Shown here piece by piece: positions 33,667-41,620 of a DNA stretch of 64,000 bases; the first letter of the stretch is position 1, and each line of letters starts with the position of its first letter. Origin of the DNA: Bog-793 sp050013835 (GTDB taxonomy: Bacteria > Actinomycetota > Acidimicrobiia > Acidimicrobiales > Bog-793); NCBI GenBank assembly GCA_050013835.1, contig JBEKEM010000011.1, positions 52,100 to 116,099 of the forward strand, written 5' to 3'. The translations under genes were made by a program, and so were the position numbers. The notes beneath the pieces are model-generated. The model searched no databases. It was not told the origin of the DNA and saw only the letters and a list, made by a program, of their open reading frames with translations.

Positions 33667-33678
33667 CTATCTGTATAG
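33667..33678 (-). promoter_or_regulatory. A+T-rich inverted repeat upstream of sufB
   Basis: CTAT-N4-ATAG lies about 60 nt upstream of the sufB start in a short A+T-rich stretch that stands out in this region. On the minus strand it contains TATACA and overlaps TACTAT, either of which could be a -10 element, so the repeat may be an operator over the suf promoter. It does not match the known actinobacterial SufR motif well. Tentative. Confidence 0.35.
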
Positions 33679-33831
33679 TAACAACTCTCCGGGCTCGCGC
33701 GACATGCCCGACCTGCCCTTCCTTCCTCAAATGACCGCCGCGACCCGACCGGTGTGCTTGGCTGGTTGGCGTCGGCCAGGAATCGCCCGCGACCTCGACC
33801 GGGCGGCGGGTCGGGATCGGAGGACGCCGTC

Positions 33832-34437
33832 ATGTCGTTCAGCGAGACCTTCATCGCCGAAGCGACCCGGGTGCTCGGCGCAATCGACCCGGAACCCGTC
33901 GAACGCTGCGCAACGGGGATCGCCGAGGTGCGGGAACGGGGCGGCCGGTTGTTCATCCTGGGCGTCGGCGGCTCGGCGGGTCACGCCTCCCACGCCGTCA
34001 ACGACTTCCGGAAGATCTGTGGCCTCGAGGCGTACACGCCGGTCGACAACGTCTCCGAGCTCACCGCCCGCGTCAACGACGACGGATGGGACACGTCGTT
34101 CTCGGAGTGGCTGAAGGGATCGCGGCTCACGGCCTCGGACGCGGTCCTCGTCTTCAGCGTCGGCGGGGGTGACGCCGAGCGCGGCATCTCGCCAAACCTC
34201 GTCGCCGCGCTCGACCTCGCACGCCAACGTGGAAGCGCAATATTCGGCGTCGTCGGCCGTGACGGTGGGTACACGGCCAAGGTCGCCAAGTCCTGTGTCG
34301 TGATCCCGCCGCTGTTCGCCGACCGCGTCACAGCGCACACGGAAGGATTGTGCGCGGTCATCTGGCACCTGCTGGTCAGTCACCCCGCGCTCGCCCGCGC
34401 GGCGACGAAGTGGGAATCGGTGGGCCATCACGTGTGA
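33832..34437 (+). CDS. GmhA-like SIS-domain sugar isomerase
   Basis: 201 residues from ATG at 33832 (GGAGG 9 nt upstream); an upstream in-frame ATG exists but the extra residues are low-complexity. The SIS fold shows GVGGSAGHASHAVNDF, VSELTARVNDDGWDTSFS, VFSVGGGDAERGIS and VGRDGGYTAK. This matches sedoheptulose-7-phosphate isomerase (GmhA) in layout, though the metal-site Glu of E. coli GmhA appears to be Asp or Asn here. It would start the heptose pathway continued at 42.3-49.3 kb. Enzyme identity is inferred. Confidence 0.75.
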   Translation: MSFSETFIAEATRVLGAIDPEPVERCATGIAEVRERGGRLFILGVGGSAGHASHAVNDFRKICGLEAYTPVDNVSELTARVNDDGWDTSFSEWLKGSRLTASDAVLVFSVGGGDAERGISPNLVAALDLARQRGSAIFGVVGRDGGYTAKVAKSCVVIPPLFADRVTAHTEGLCAVIWHLLVSHPALARAATKWESVGHHV

Positions 34438-34905
34438 TCGAGGACGGGACAGCAGGAGACGCGGTCGGAACCAGTCGGACCATCTTCGCAATGAGCCTGG
34501 ATTCGTTCGGCCATCGGATAAGCGTCCCGCGGTTCCTGCGATGCCCGGTTGAACCACTGCCGCGTTGGCCAACGTTCGCCGCCACCTATGGCATTGCGTC
34601 AGATCCGGTAATCGGGGCACAGCGTCTCGCTCGACTGCAATGAGTCAGCGTCCAGTAGCGGTTCGTGTCCGAGAGCTGAGGTGCTCAATCCGACTGGCGA
34701 CCGCGGCCGTGCGGGCCAGGCGGCGAGGGCCGACGGGACATCGCCGACCCGGCAACGAGGACGGCCGTCGAGTGAGAGGCAATCCGCAGCATCCTGCAGC
34801 GGGAGATTCTCGTTTGGCGCTGTTCTCCGTGCATCTCATGAAACCCACCGGCTGGCCGGGTGGTTCGTGTTCGGCGCGATGAGTCAAATCCGTTGACGGA
34901 GTAAG
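34438..34905. other. 468 nt without a recognisable gene
   Basis: Short open frames occur on both strands but none has conserved motifs, a good ribosome site or the strong G/C third-position bias of nearby genes. The stretch separates the SIS gene from the terminator of the propeller gene. I see no RNA gene, repeat or transposase remnant in it. Confidence 0.5.
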
Positions 34906-34945
34906 GCGCCGACCGAGTATCAGAAGCCTGATACTCGGTCGGCGC
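34906..34945 (-). terminator. perfect 18-bp hairpin downstream of the propeller gene
   Basis: The left arm 34906-34923 and right arm 34928-34945 are perfectly complementary over 18 bp with a 4-nt loop (AAGC), the longest perfect hairpin I noticed in the window. It begins 19 nt after the stop codon of the propeller gene on the minus strand, so it is most likely its terminator; no T-tract follows. It may also protect the transcript end. Confidence 0.75.
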
Positions 34946-34964
34946 GGGCGCTTGCGAAACTAGG

Positions 34965-35981
34965 TCAACCGGCGGCGAGCACGACATAGGCGTTGCCGCT
35001 GTCGTATTCCTCCGTCCACGTTGCCGCGGTCAAGCTGCCTTCCTTGGCCCACGCGGTGTCACTCGCGTCCACCACCGCGATGAGGGGGCCATTCGTGGGG
35101 TCACTCGCCACGGCCACGGTATAGGGCTCGACCCGGCTGCCGTTGCACTCGTCGTACCAGGTCGGCGCGGTCAGGCTGCCTTCCTTGGCGTACACGGCGC
35201 CACCGGTCGTCAGCACGGCGAGGAGCGGACCATTCGTGGGATCACTCGCCACGGCCACCCACTCCGAGGCGGTGTTGTACTCGTCGTACCACGGTGCCGT
35301 CAGGCTGCCCCCCTTGGCGTACAGATAGCTGTGCGTGCTGTCGATCACGGCGATGAGGGGACCATTCGTGGGGTCACTCGCCACGGCGACCTGATCCACA
35401 CCCGTGGATTCCTCCACCCACCCCGCGGTCAGGCTGCCTTCCTTGGCGTACACGATGTCACCGGACGTCAGCACGGCGATGAGGGGACCGTTCGTGGGGT
35501 CGCTCGCGACGGCCACTGCATCGGCGGTGCCGGTCCATTCCTCCACCCACGGTGCGGTCAGGCTGCCCTCCTTGGCCCACACGTTGCCATCGCCGTCCAC
35601 CATCGCGATGAGCGGACCATTCGTCGCGTCACTCGCCACGGCCACTTGATCGGCGGTGCCGGTCCATTCCTCCACCCACGGCGCGGTCAGGCTGCCTTCC
35701 TTGGCGTACACGTTGCGGCTCGTTTCGTCCACCACCGCGACGAGGGGACCATTCGTGGGGTCACTCGCCACGTCCCCCCAAAAGGTCGCGCCATACAGCG
35801 GGTCCACCCACGGCGCGGTCAGGCTGCCCACCTTGGCGGCGAAGTCGCCAGGGTTAGCAATGGCGATGAGCGGCGGCGTCGAAGTGCCGCCACTCGTCGT
35901 CGCCTGGGCGCTCGCTAGGGGAAGCCACGCGCCACCGAGCAGGACCAACACGAAGACGTACAGCAAGCGCCGCACGGTCAT
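34965..35981 (-). CDS. secreted seven-repeat protein, probable seven-bladed beta-propeller
   Basis: 338 residues from ATG at 35981 with AAGGAG 6 nt upstream. A signal peptide (RRLLYVFVLVLLGG...ASAQA) is followed by seven copies of a ~40-residue unit containing KEGSLTAPW and VAVASDPTNGPLIAV. The N-terminus begins with only the second half of a unit (PPLIAIA...AAKVG) and the C-terminus ends with the first half (YVVLAAG), the overlap expected when a propeller closes its ring. Repeats are very similar, suggesting recent duplication. Function unknown; a binding role outside the cell is plausible. Confidence 0.78.
   Translation of the reverse strand: MTVRRLLYVFVLVLLGGAWLPLASAQATTSGGTSTPPLIAIANPGDFAAKVGSLTAPWVDPLYGATFWGDVASDPTNGPLVAVVDETSRNVYAKEGSLTAPWVEEWTGTADQVAVASDATNGPLIAMVDGDGNVWAKEGSLTAPWVEEWTGTADAVAVASDPTNGPLIAVLTSGDIVYAKEGSLTAGWVEESTGVDQVAVASDPTNGPLIAVIDSTHSYLYAKGGSLTAPWYDEYNTASEWVAVASDPTNGPLLAVLTTGGAVYAKEGSLTAPTWYDECNGSRVEPYTVAVASDPTNGPLIAVVDASDTAWAKEGSLTAATWTEEYDSGNAYVVLAAG
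34968..35876 (-). repeat. seven tandem ~120-nt repeats coding propeller blades
   Basis: Within the propeller gene the DNA repeats with a period near 120 nt. Words such as ACCATTCGTGGGGTCACTCG and GTCAGGCTGCCTTCCTTGGC recur nearly unchanged, so the units are similar at DNA level, not just protein level. Repeat lengths vary slightly (about 39-46 residues). Confidence 0.8.
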
Positions 35982-35994
35982 TTCAGTCTCCTTC

Positions 35995-36117
35995 TCAGGG
36001 TATTTTGACCAAGGCCTTGCCAAGCGGCGCGATGAGCTTCCGCCCGATCCTCTGCCGTTCCGGGTCGGCCCAGGAATCGTTGAACTCGATGTGCCAGATG
36101 ATCATCGCGGCGACCAT
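35995..36117 (-). CDS. possible small protein upstream of the propeller gene
   Basis: An open frame of 40 codons (ATG 36117) or 36 codons (ATG 36105) ends 13 nt before the propeller start. Its codons are mostly G/C-ending, like real genes here, whereas the same frame further upstream loses that bias. The product (AMIIWHIEFNDSWADPERQRI core) has no recognised family. It could be a translated leader, a small partner protein or the remnant of a larger gene. Confidence 0.35.
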   Translation of the reverse strand: MVAAMIIWHIEFNDSWADPERQRIGRKLIAPLGKALVKIP

Positions 36118-36252
36118 CCACGATCTCGGTCGCCGAGGCGTTCGAGCACGTGGCCGATAGTACCGGATCGCCGCGCTCGAATTCCGAGGGGCCGGGATGC
36201 CATGAGTGGCAGCCATGGCGGTCTTCCACCGGGGAGTGGCCGGCTCGACCGC

Positions 36253-37071
36253 TCAGGGCTCGGGAAGACCTCTCTCTTCGGCACGGCGGAACGCCGAGTC
36301 GGCACCTTCATCGTCGCCCCGACGCCTGAGGAGTGCACCGAGGTTGAAAGCACCCGCCGCACTGCCGCGCTCGTCCGCCCGACGGTAGGCCGCCTCCGCA
36401 CCTTCGTCCTCGCGACGATCCTCGAGATAGACGCCAACGTTGCAGGCTCCATCCGGGTCACCTCGCTCGTCCGCCCGATGGAATGCCGCCTCCGCACCTT
36501 CGTCGTCGCCCCGATCCTCGAGAAGCAGGCCGAGACTGGCGGCACCCGCCGCACTGCCCAGCTCGTCGGCCCGCCGGAAGGCCGCCTCGGCACCGTCCGA
36601 GTCACCCCGATGCGCGAGAACCACGCCGAGGTTGCAGGCACCCTGTGCGCTGCCCCGCTCGTCCGCCCGCCGGAGGGCCGCTTCGGCACCGTCCAGATCG
36701 CCCCGATCCGCGAGGAACTTGCCGAGACTGCAGGCGCCGTCTGGGTCGCCCCGCGCATCCGCCCGGCGGAAGGCCGCTTCGGCACCTGAGGAATCGCCCC
36801 GACGCACGAGGAGCAGACCGAGGTTGAAAGCACCCGCGGCACTGCCCCGCTCGTCCGCCCGACGGTAGGCCGCTTCGGCACCTTCACCGTCGCCCCGACC
36901 GGCGAGCAGCGCCCCGAGGATGAAAGCACCCTGTGCACTGCCCTGGTCGTCGTCTTCGCGGTGCGTGGCTTCAGCCATCTCGGCCGCGGCCGCCGCATCC
37001 TGCGAAGAGCCGACCCCCGGGCCAGATGCCGCCCTGTCCTCTGGTGAATCGCTGCTTCGTCCAGTCATCAC
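36253..37071 (-). CDS. TPR/Sel1-like tandem repeat protein
   Basis: 272 residues. A 38-residue Ala/Ser-rich N-terminus is followed by seven exact-length 32-residue repeats of the form RADERGSAAGAFNLGLLL.RRGD.EGAEAAFR, then a partial eighth. The A..LG.L...G....A...+R+A pattern is that of helix-turn-helix TPR or Sel1 repeats, used for protein-protein contacts. No signal peptide or enzyme domain is seen. Similar 'ADERG' repeat proteins occur in other actinobacteria; function unknown. Confidence 0.8.
   Translation of the reverse strand: MMTGRSSDSPEDRAASGPGVGSSQDAAAAAEMAEATHREDDDQGSAQGAFILGALLAGRGDGEGAEAAYRRADERGSAAGAFNLGLLLVRRGDSSGAEAAFRRADARGDPDGACSLGKFLADRGDLDGAEAALRRADERGSAQGACNLGVVLAHRGDSDGAEAAFRRADELGSAAGAASLGLLLEDRGDDEGAEAAFHRADERGDPDGACNVGVYLEDRREDEGAEAAYRRADERGSAAGAFNLGALLRRRGDDEGADSAFRRAEERGLPEP
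36286..36957 (-). repeat. seven tandem 96-bp repeats
   Basis: The coding repeats correspond to seven units of exactly 96 bp (32 codons) covering residues 39-262 of the TPR-like protein. All units keep the same length without indels, consistent with expansion by unequal recombination and with a strict structural period. Confidence 0.85.
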
Positions 37072-37413
37072 CCGGGAAGCCTAGAAGCGCTCCGGACTCC
37101 CAGTTCACCCAAGCGGGACCTCGGCCGCCGGGCGGCGGGTGTCCCGGGTCGCCCGAACGGAGCGCACGTCCCGGACACGGGTTCTAGTCGTCGACCGCGC
37201 GCGGGTCGGGGCGCACCGACCGCGGGTTGACGAGACGTGGCCACGCGGACGAACGCTCGTCTCCCGTTCAGCGAGAGACGGGAGGCGTTGTCCCGCCGAG
37301 TAGCCGGAGACCACCGAACGTAGGATCGCCGCGGCGGCCAAGGAGCCGCGGTTGGACTTCTCCCACACGAGGGGTGACCGATGAAGGCGCGATCGCCCCC
37401 GTTTCAGCGGAGT
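37072..37413. other. 342 nt without a recognisable gene
   Basis: The stretch lies between the start of the repeat-protein gene and the terminator of the aldo/keto reductase gene. It should hold the promoter of the repeat gene. A 104-codon minus-strand open frame is present but has no conserved sequence or codon bias, so I do not call it. Confidence 0.45.
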
Positions 37414-37448
37414 GACCACCGGCGCCGGGCTGCCGGCGCCCCGTGGTC
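37414..37448 (-). terminator. hairpin downstream of the aldo/keto reductase gene
   Basis: GGCGCCGG (37421-37428) pairs with CCGGCGCC (37433-37440) around GCTG, and GACCAC (37414-37419) pairs with GTGGTC (37443-37448), giving a 14-bp stem with a small internal bulge. It lies 16 nt after the stop codon at 37465 on the minus strand. Confidence 0.6.
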
Positions 37449-37464
37449 GGAGCCGACCGATTGG

Positions 37465-38250
37465 CTAACGAGATGAGATTGCGTCGAGGCGCTGCATCGA
37501 CGGATCGTCCAGCGAGAAGCCGAAGATGTCGAAGTTCTCGGCGATGCGTTCGCGCCGTGCGGACTTCGGAATGGCGACGATGCCGTGCTGGACGTGCCAG
37601 CGGAGCACAACCTGTGCCGGGGTGACCCCGATCGCCGCTGCGATCTCGCCGATCACCGGATCGTCGAGCTTGCTTTCCTTGAGCGGGCTGTATCCCTCGA
37701 GGACGATGCGGCGGCTATCGAGCTCACGTTGGCGCGCGGGGTCGTGAAGGAACGGGCTCCAACGGACCTGATCGACCTCCGGGGCTTCTCCCGCAGCCGT
37801 CGTGAGGTCGTCGATCTCATCAGTGGTGTAGTTGCTCACGCCGATCGCTCTGGCGAGGCCCTCGTCACGCAGCGCGAGCATCTCCTTGTAGAGCGAACGC
37901 GAGGCGGCTTGCGGCGGGGGCCAGTGGATGAGCCAGAGGTCGACGTAGTCGACCCGGAGAAACGTGAGGCTCGCCTCGATCGCGCCTCTCGCATGCTGCT
38001 CATCGGGCGGCAACTTGGTCGTGATGAAGAGCTCCTCGCGAGGCAGCCCGCTGTCGATCAGGGCGAGTCCAACCTCGGATTCGTTCTTGTAGAGCGTGGC
38101 GGTGTCGATGTGGCGGTATCCCACCAGCAAGGCGTTGCGAACCGCCTCGCGGGCGCGTCCAGCCCGCAGCTGCCAGGTACCGAACCCGACGATCGGCATC
38201 TCGCCGCCCGAGCGCAACGTGACGGAGTCGGTGTTCGCGTCGATGGTCAT
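37465..38250 (-). CDS. aldo/keto reductase (2,5-diketogluconate reductase-like)
   Basis: 261 residues. The catalytic tetrad is visible as Asp49 and Tyr54 (HIDTATLYKNE), Lys79 (TTKL) and His109 (LIHWP). The NADPH-binding C-terminal part has IPKSARRERIAENFDIF. Length and motifs fit the AKR5 group that reduces sugar acids and small aldehydes with NADPH; the natural substrate is unknown. It is bounded by its own terminator. Confidence 0.88.
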   Translation of the reverse strand: MTIDANTDSVTLRSGGEMPIVGFGTWQLRAGRAREAVRNALLVGYRHIDTATLYKNESEVGLALIDSGLPREELFITTKLPPDEQHARGAIEASLTFLRVDYVDLWLIHWPPPQAASRSLYKEMLALRDEGLARAIGVSNYTTDEIDDLTTAAGEAPEVDQVRWSPFLHDPARQRELDSRRIVLEGYSPLKESKLDDPVIGEIAAAIGVTPAQVVLRWHVQHGIVAIPKSARRERIAENFDIFGFSLDDPSMQRLDAISSR

Positions 38251-38431
38251 CTGCGTCCCTCCCCGGTCGGCGCGGGAAGGAGGCTACCGGGACACCACGA
38301 CGGACGAAGCTGCGCCGAACGACTGGCTCCAGGCTGCGCCGGACGCCGAGATGCCCGGCCGGGTCAGGTCCCGGACGCGCCTCGTGCCACCGCCTGGATG
38401 GCGGGCGTTGCCGGCAGCCCGGGGCGCGGCA

Positions 38432-39475
38432 TCATGCCGCGGGGTTGCGGGGCGGAGAAAACGTGATGTCGTAGGGCTGGACGTTCTGGGCGGGAAGGTC
38501 GACCTTCACCCCGTTCAACTGCACGTTCACGTACTGCGGCGCGCCGAGGCGCACGGCGACCGACCCGCTCGCTTTGTACGTGGCCTTCTCTCCCGCCTGC
38601 AGGGTCGTCTGCCAGAGGTACCCGCCATTCACCCCCTGCTGCACGCCGAGCCAGCACGCGCCCGTGGCGGCAAACGAGAGGGTGTAGGTGGGACCTGCCG
38701 TCCGATAGGTGACGACGCTCGGCGAGACCGAGGTCGGCGAGACCGAGGTCGGCGCGACCCCCTGACCGGGTTTGTGGCCACCGGGGTGGTGGTGCTTCTT
38801 GCCCTCTGAATTCGACGGCGGTGGCTTCGTTGCGTGGCGGGCCGGCCCGCCCCCCGACGCCAGCTGCCAGCTCGCAACGCCGACCGCGGCGACGGCGACG
38901 GCCAGCGCGGCGGTTGACGTGGCCCGCCGGGCGGGATGGCCACCGCGGTAGCGGTGACGGGTTCGCCGGGATGAGCGCGCCTCGCCTTCGGCGTCCGGCT
39001 CGAGCGCCTCGTCGTCGTAGAGGGTCGCCCGCCCGCGCCGGCCCCGTAATCCGGACGACAAGTCGGCGGGCCCGCCCGCCGCGTCCCCGGGTCCCGGCTC
39101 CGCGAGGGCACCAGTCCCGGTGACGCCTTCGTCGATGAAGATCGGGAGCTTGACAGGCCTCGGACCAGACGGGGGGACGAGACGCACTCCCGAGCGGCGG
39201 GTCGGAACCAGCTCGTCACCCTCAGGGCGACGCGCGCTCGGCGGGGAACCGGTCGGCTGGACGTGGGCGCGCGCGACGTCTCCCGGTTTGGGGGCCCGCA
39301 CGGGGGCGACGCCCTCCCAACGCCGGGAGACCGTACCGAGCACGTCGAGGGCGTGCTGGTGGGTCGTGACTGAGCGCCGCTCGGTCCGGGCGCGCGAGAA
39401 CCGGGTCCAGGTCGCGATGCCCGCGACGAGGACGAGCACGCCGATAGCGATACCCGCGATCAAGACGGGACCCAC
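38432..39475 (-). CDS. two-membrane-segment protein with RodZ-like C-terminal (DUF4115) domain
   Basis: 347 residues, GTG start. A first membrane helix is at residues 3-23 (VLIAGIAIGVLVLVAGIAT); a long charged, Pro/Arg-rich region follows; a second helix (AALAVAVAAVGVASW) lies near residue 190. After a Ser/His/Lys-rich linker the C-terminal ~100 residues (CWLGVQQGVNGGYLWQTTLQAGEK...VRLGAPQYVNVQLNGV) resemble the DUF4115 domain of RodZ, which sits outside the membrane and influences cell shape. The RodZ helix-turn-helix is absent. Confidence 0.75.
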   Translation of the reverse strand: MGPVLIAGIAIGVLVLVAGIATWTRFSRARTERRSVTTHQHALDVLGTVSRRWEGVAPVRAPKPGDVARAHVQPTGSPPSARRPEGDELVPTRRSGVRLVPPSGPRPVKLPIFIDEGVTGTGALAEPGPGDAAGGPADLSSGLRGRRGRATLYDDEALEPDAEGEARSSRRTRHRYRGGHPARRATSTAALAVAVAAVGVASWQLASGGGPARHATKPPPSNSEGKKHHHPGGHKPGQGVAPTSVSPTSVSPSVVTYRTAGPTYTLSFAATGACWLGVQQGVNGGYLWQTTLQAGEKATYKASGSVAVRLGAPQYVNVQLNGVKVDLPAQNVQPYDITFSPPRNPAA

Positions 39476-39544
39476 CCGATGTCATCACACACGCGCACCA
39501 TTCAAGCGCGCCGTCCCAGGAGGCGCAGGGCGCCTATCGAATGT

Positions 39545-40093
39545 TCACGTCCGCATCCCGGACCGCGGAAGCAGCGCCTCCGGGATCTGCGACTTGCGCG
39601 GATTCGCCCGGTCGCGGTCCGAGAGCACCGGATCGGCCGCGCCCCAGTCGGCCGCGATGTCTGGGTCGTCCCAGGCCACGCCGAGTTCGTCATGGGCGTT
39701 GTAGTACGAGTCGACGAGGTAGGTAAGCGTCATGTCCGTCAGCGAGGCGAAGCCGTGGGCGACCCCCGGGGGGATGAACACCCCGCGTTCGCCAGCACCG
39801 AGATCGATGAGTTCGAGCGCCCCCTCAGTCGGTGATCCGACCCGCAGGTCGTAGAGCACGACGCGCGCCCGGCCGCGGGTCGCGTACCAGTAGTCGGCCT
39901 GGTGCAGGTGGTAGTGGAGACCGACGACCGCACCCTCGGCCTTGTCCGACCGGTTGGCTTGCACCATCTCACGTCCGAGCGGGAACCAGGACCGGCGGTA
40001 GGTCTCGACGAACCGACCGCGCTCGTCGCCGTGGACGTCCGGCACGACGTGAATGACGTCACGGATGATCTTCGACTCACTGATCTCTGCCAC
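39545..40093 (-). CDS. dTDP-4-dehydrorhamnose 3,5-epimerase-like protein
   Basis: 182 residues from GTG at 40093 (AAAGGAAG just upstream). The cupin fold of RmlC is clear: VHGDERGRFVETYR, QANRSDKAEGAVVGLHYHLHQADYW, GVFIPPGVAHGFASL and YYNAHDELGVAWDDPDI. The LHYH and VAHGF histidines are the usual active-site residues. It would provide dTDP-L-rhamnose or a related deoxysugar; rmlA, rmlB and rmlD are not in the window. Confidence 0.85.
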   Translation of the reverse strand: MAEISESKIIRDVIHVVPDVHGDERGRFVETYRRSWFPLGREMVQANRSDKAEGAVVGLHYHLHQADYWYATRGRARVVLYDLRVGSPTEGALELIDLGAGERGVFIPPGVAHGFASLTDMTLTYLVDSYYNAHDELGVAWDDPDIAADWGAADPVLSDRDRANPRKSQIPEALLPRSGMRT

Positions 40094-40159
40094 GGACTTC
40101 CTTTCCCCGACCAGACCCACGACGCTACGCAAGACAGCCGGAACCCGCTCGCCGGCGGC

Positions 40160-41092
40160 CTAGGCGAGCGACAGGTCACCCGTGCTCTCGCGCACGAGGA
40201 ACCCCTCGGCGACGAGCGCCTCGGCGACGCGGCGGGCGCGGGCGAGCTGCGACGGCCAGCCGGCGACCCGGGCGACGTCGGCGGCCGCGATCGGCCCGGC
40301 GCATGCGGCGCGCACGAGCCGGCCACGGCCCTGCCGGTCGGACCCCTCGAAGCGTGACCCGCGGGAGGTCACCTGTGCCGAGCCGACGGCGGGATCCGGG
40401 AGACTCCCGCCCCGGGCGCGCCAGACGCAGGCGCTGGCGGCGCCCACCGGGCAGGTGTCGCAGGCGGGCGCACGCGAGCGGCACACGAGGCTCCCGAAAT
40501 CCATGAGGGCGAGATTCCACTCGCGGGACGATCCGGCCGGGACGAGTCCGTCCGCCAGGTCCTGGGCCTCGTGGCGACCGAGACGCCGACCGGCCGCGGC
40601 GCGGGCGAGCACCCGTGCGACGTTCGTATCGACGGCGGCGGCTTCGGCTCCGAAGGCGAACGCGAGCACGGCGCGCGCCGTGTACGGGCCCACACCCGGC
40701 AGGCCCTCAAGGTCGTGGAGCGTGTCCGGGACCCGTTCGCCGTGGCGGGCAACGATCGTCACGGCGACCTCGTGCAGGGCGAGGGCGCGACGGTTGTAGC
40801 CGAGGCCGGCCCAGGCCCGGACCACGTCCCCCACCGACGCAGCGGCGCACGACGCCGGCGTCGAGAAGCGCGCGACGAAATCCCGATAGGGCGCGGCGAC
40901 CCGGACGGCCTGGGTCTGGGCGAGCATCATCTCGGCGACAAGCACCCGCCACGGGTCGCGCGTCCCCCGCCACGGGAGCCGGTCCCGATCGGCGCGCGCC
41001 CCCTCCCACCACGCAAGGACCGGACGAACGAGGCCGGGTGGGTCCCGGACCTCGACTGACGCGGCCCGAGGCGTGAGGGAGGAAAGGGTCAA
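40160..41092 (-). CDS. mutY: A/G-specific adenine DNA glycosylase
   Basis: 310 residues, TTG start overlapping the previous stop as TTGA. Catalytic Glu54 is in VAEMMLAQTQ, the helix-hairpin-helix is LEGLPGVGPYTARAV and the catalytic Asp is in VDTNVARVLAR. The Fe-S loop reads C-x6-C-x2-C-x7-C, two residues longer in the last gap than the canonical C-x6-C-x2-C-x5-C. The C-terminus lacks a long NUDIX-like domain and ends in a winged-helix-like segment. It removes adenine opposite 8-oxoG and complements MutM. Confidence 0.9.
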   Translation of the reverse strand: MTLSSLTPRAASVEVRDPPGLVRPVLAWWEGARADRDRLPWRGTRDPWRVLVAEMMLAQTQAVRVAAPYRDFVARFSTPASCAAASVGDVVRAWAGLGYNRRALALHEVAVTIVARHGERVPDTLHDLEGLPGVGPYTARAVLAFAFGAEAAAVDTNVARVLARAAAGRRLGRHEAQDLADGLVPAGSSREWNLALMDFGSLVCRSRAPACDTCPVGAASACVWRARGGSLPDPAVGSAQVTSRGSRFEGSDRQGRGRLVRAACAGPIAAADVARVAGWPSQLARARRVAEALVAEGFLVRESTGDLSLA

Positions 41093-41514
41093 TCGCGGGG
41101 AGCGCGCGTGGAGAACGGCAGGACCCAGTCCTCCTGGGTCTCACCGTCGATCGCGAGCCGCCAGTTGTAGCGCGACGACGGCGCGATCGGCAGCGGGCCG
41201 AAGTTCAGCGCCAGGGCGACGTCGACCGGGCTGCCCTCGGGGACCGACTCGGGACGGGAGACCTCGAAGTCTCCCCGCACCTCGATCGGCTGCGGCCCGT
41301 CCGGCGTCTGGGCGACGATCGGTTGCCCGTCCTCGTCGACTAGGAACAGCTCCCAATGGTGGGTCCGGTCGACCTCGGTCCAGTCGACGTCGACCTTCAT
41401 CGCCACCGCCGATGGCGTCGGATCCGGACCGATCAGGCTCCAGCCGCCTCCGAGGATGTAAAGCTTCCCGTCGGCCACCTGGGCGGCATCGCACAGGAGC
41501 AGGGTCACCCGCAT
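41089..41514 (-). CDS. DUF6941-type conserved protein
   Basis: 141 residues from ATG at 41514; GTG at 41523 is an alternative. The start LLLCDAAQVADGKLYILGGGWSLI is typical of a small actinobacterial family that I match to DUF6941, predicted to be a beta-sandwich; function unknown. The stop overlaps the mutY TTG start, so the two are co-translated. Confidence 0.65.
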   Translation of the reverse strand: MRVTLLLCDAAQVADGKLYILGGGWSLIGPDPTPSAVAMKVDVDWTEVDRTHHWELFLVDEDGQPIVAQTPDGPQPIEVRGDFEVSRPESVPEGSPVDVALALNFGPLPIAPSSRYNWRLAIDGETQEDWVLPFSTRAPRD

Positions 41515-41620
41515 CCCGCTCACCGTAGCGGCTCGCCCGGCACGTGTCCGGCGAGACGGAGGGCGAGGAGACGGTCCGTCAGCCGAGAACGGGCCGGGCG
41601 TGCCGGTAAGTTGGGTCGGG

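Noticed and set aside
31981..33678. 565-codon plus-strand frame opposite sufB
   Set aside because: Antisense shadow of the conserved SufB gene; the translation is low-complexity and has no conserved motifs.
34645..34896. Small open frames on both strands between the SIS gene and the propeller terminator
   Set aside because: No conserved residues, weak codon bias and no ribosome-binding sites.
34968..35876. Second possible CRISPR or satellite repeat
   Set aside because: Repeats are coding, in phase with a signal-peptide-bearing protein, and have no unique spacers.
36286..36957. Possible CRISPR array because of regular repeats
   Set aside because: The repeats are in frame, 96 bp long without variable spacers, and encode a TPR-like protein; no cas genes are present.
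37105..37419. 104-codon minus-strand frame
   Set aside because: Arg/Ser/Thr-rich product without motifs; it overlaps the terminator hairpin of the aldo/keto reductase gene.
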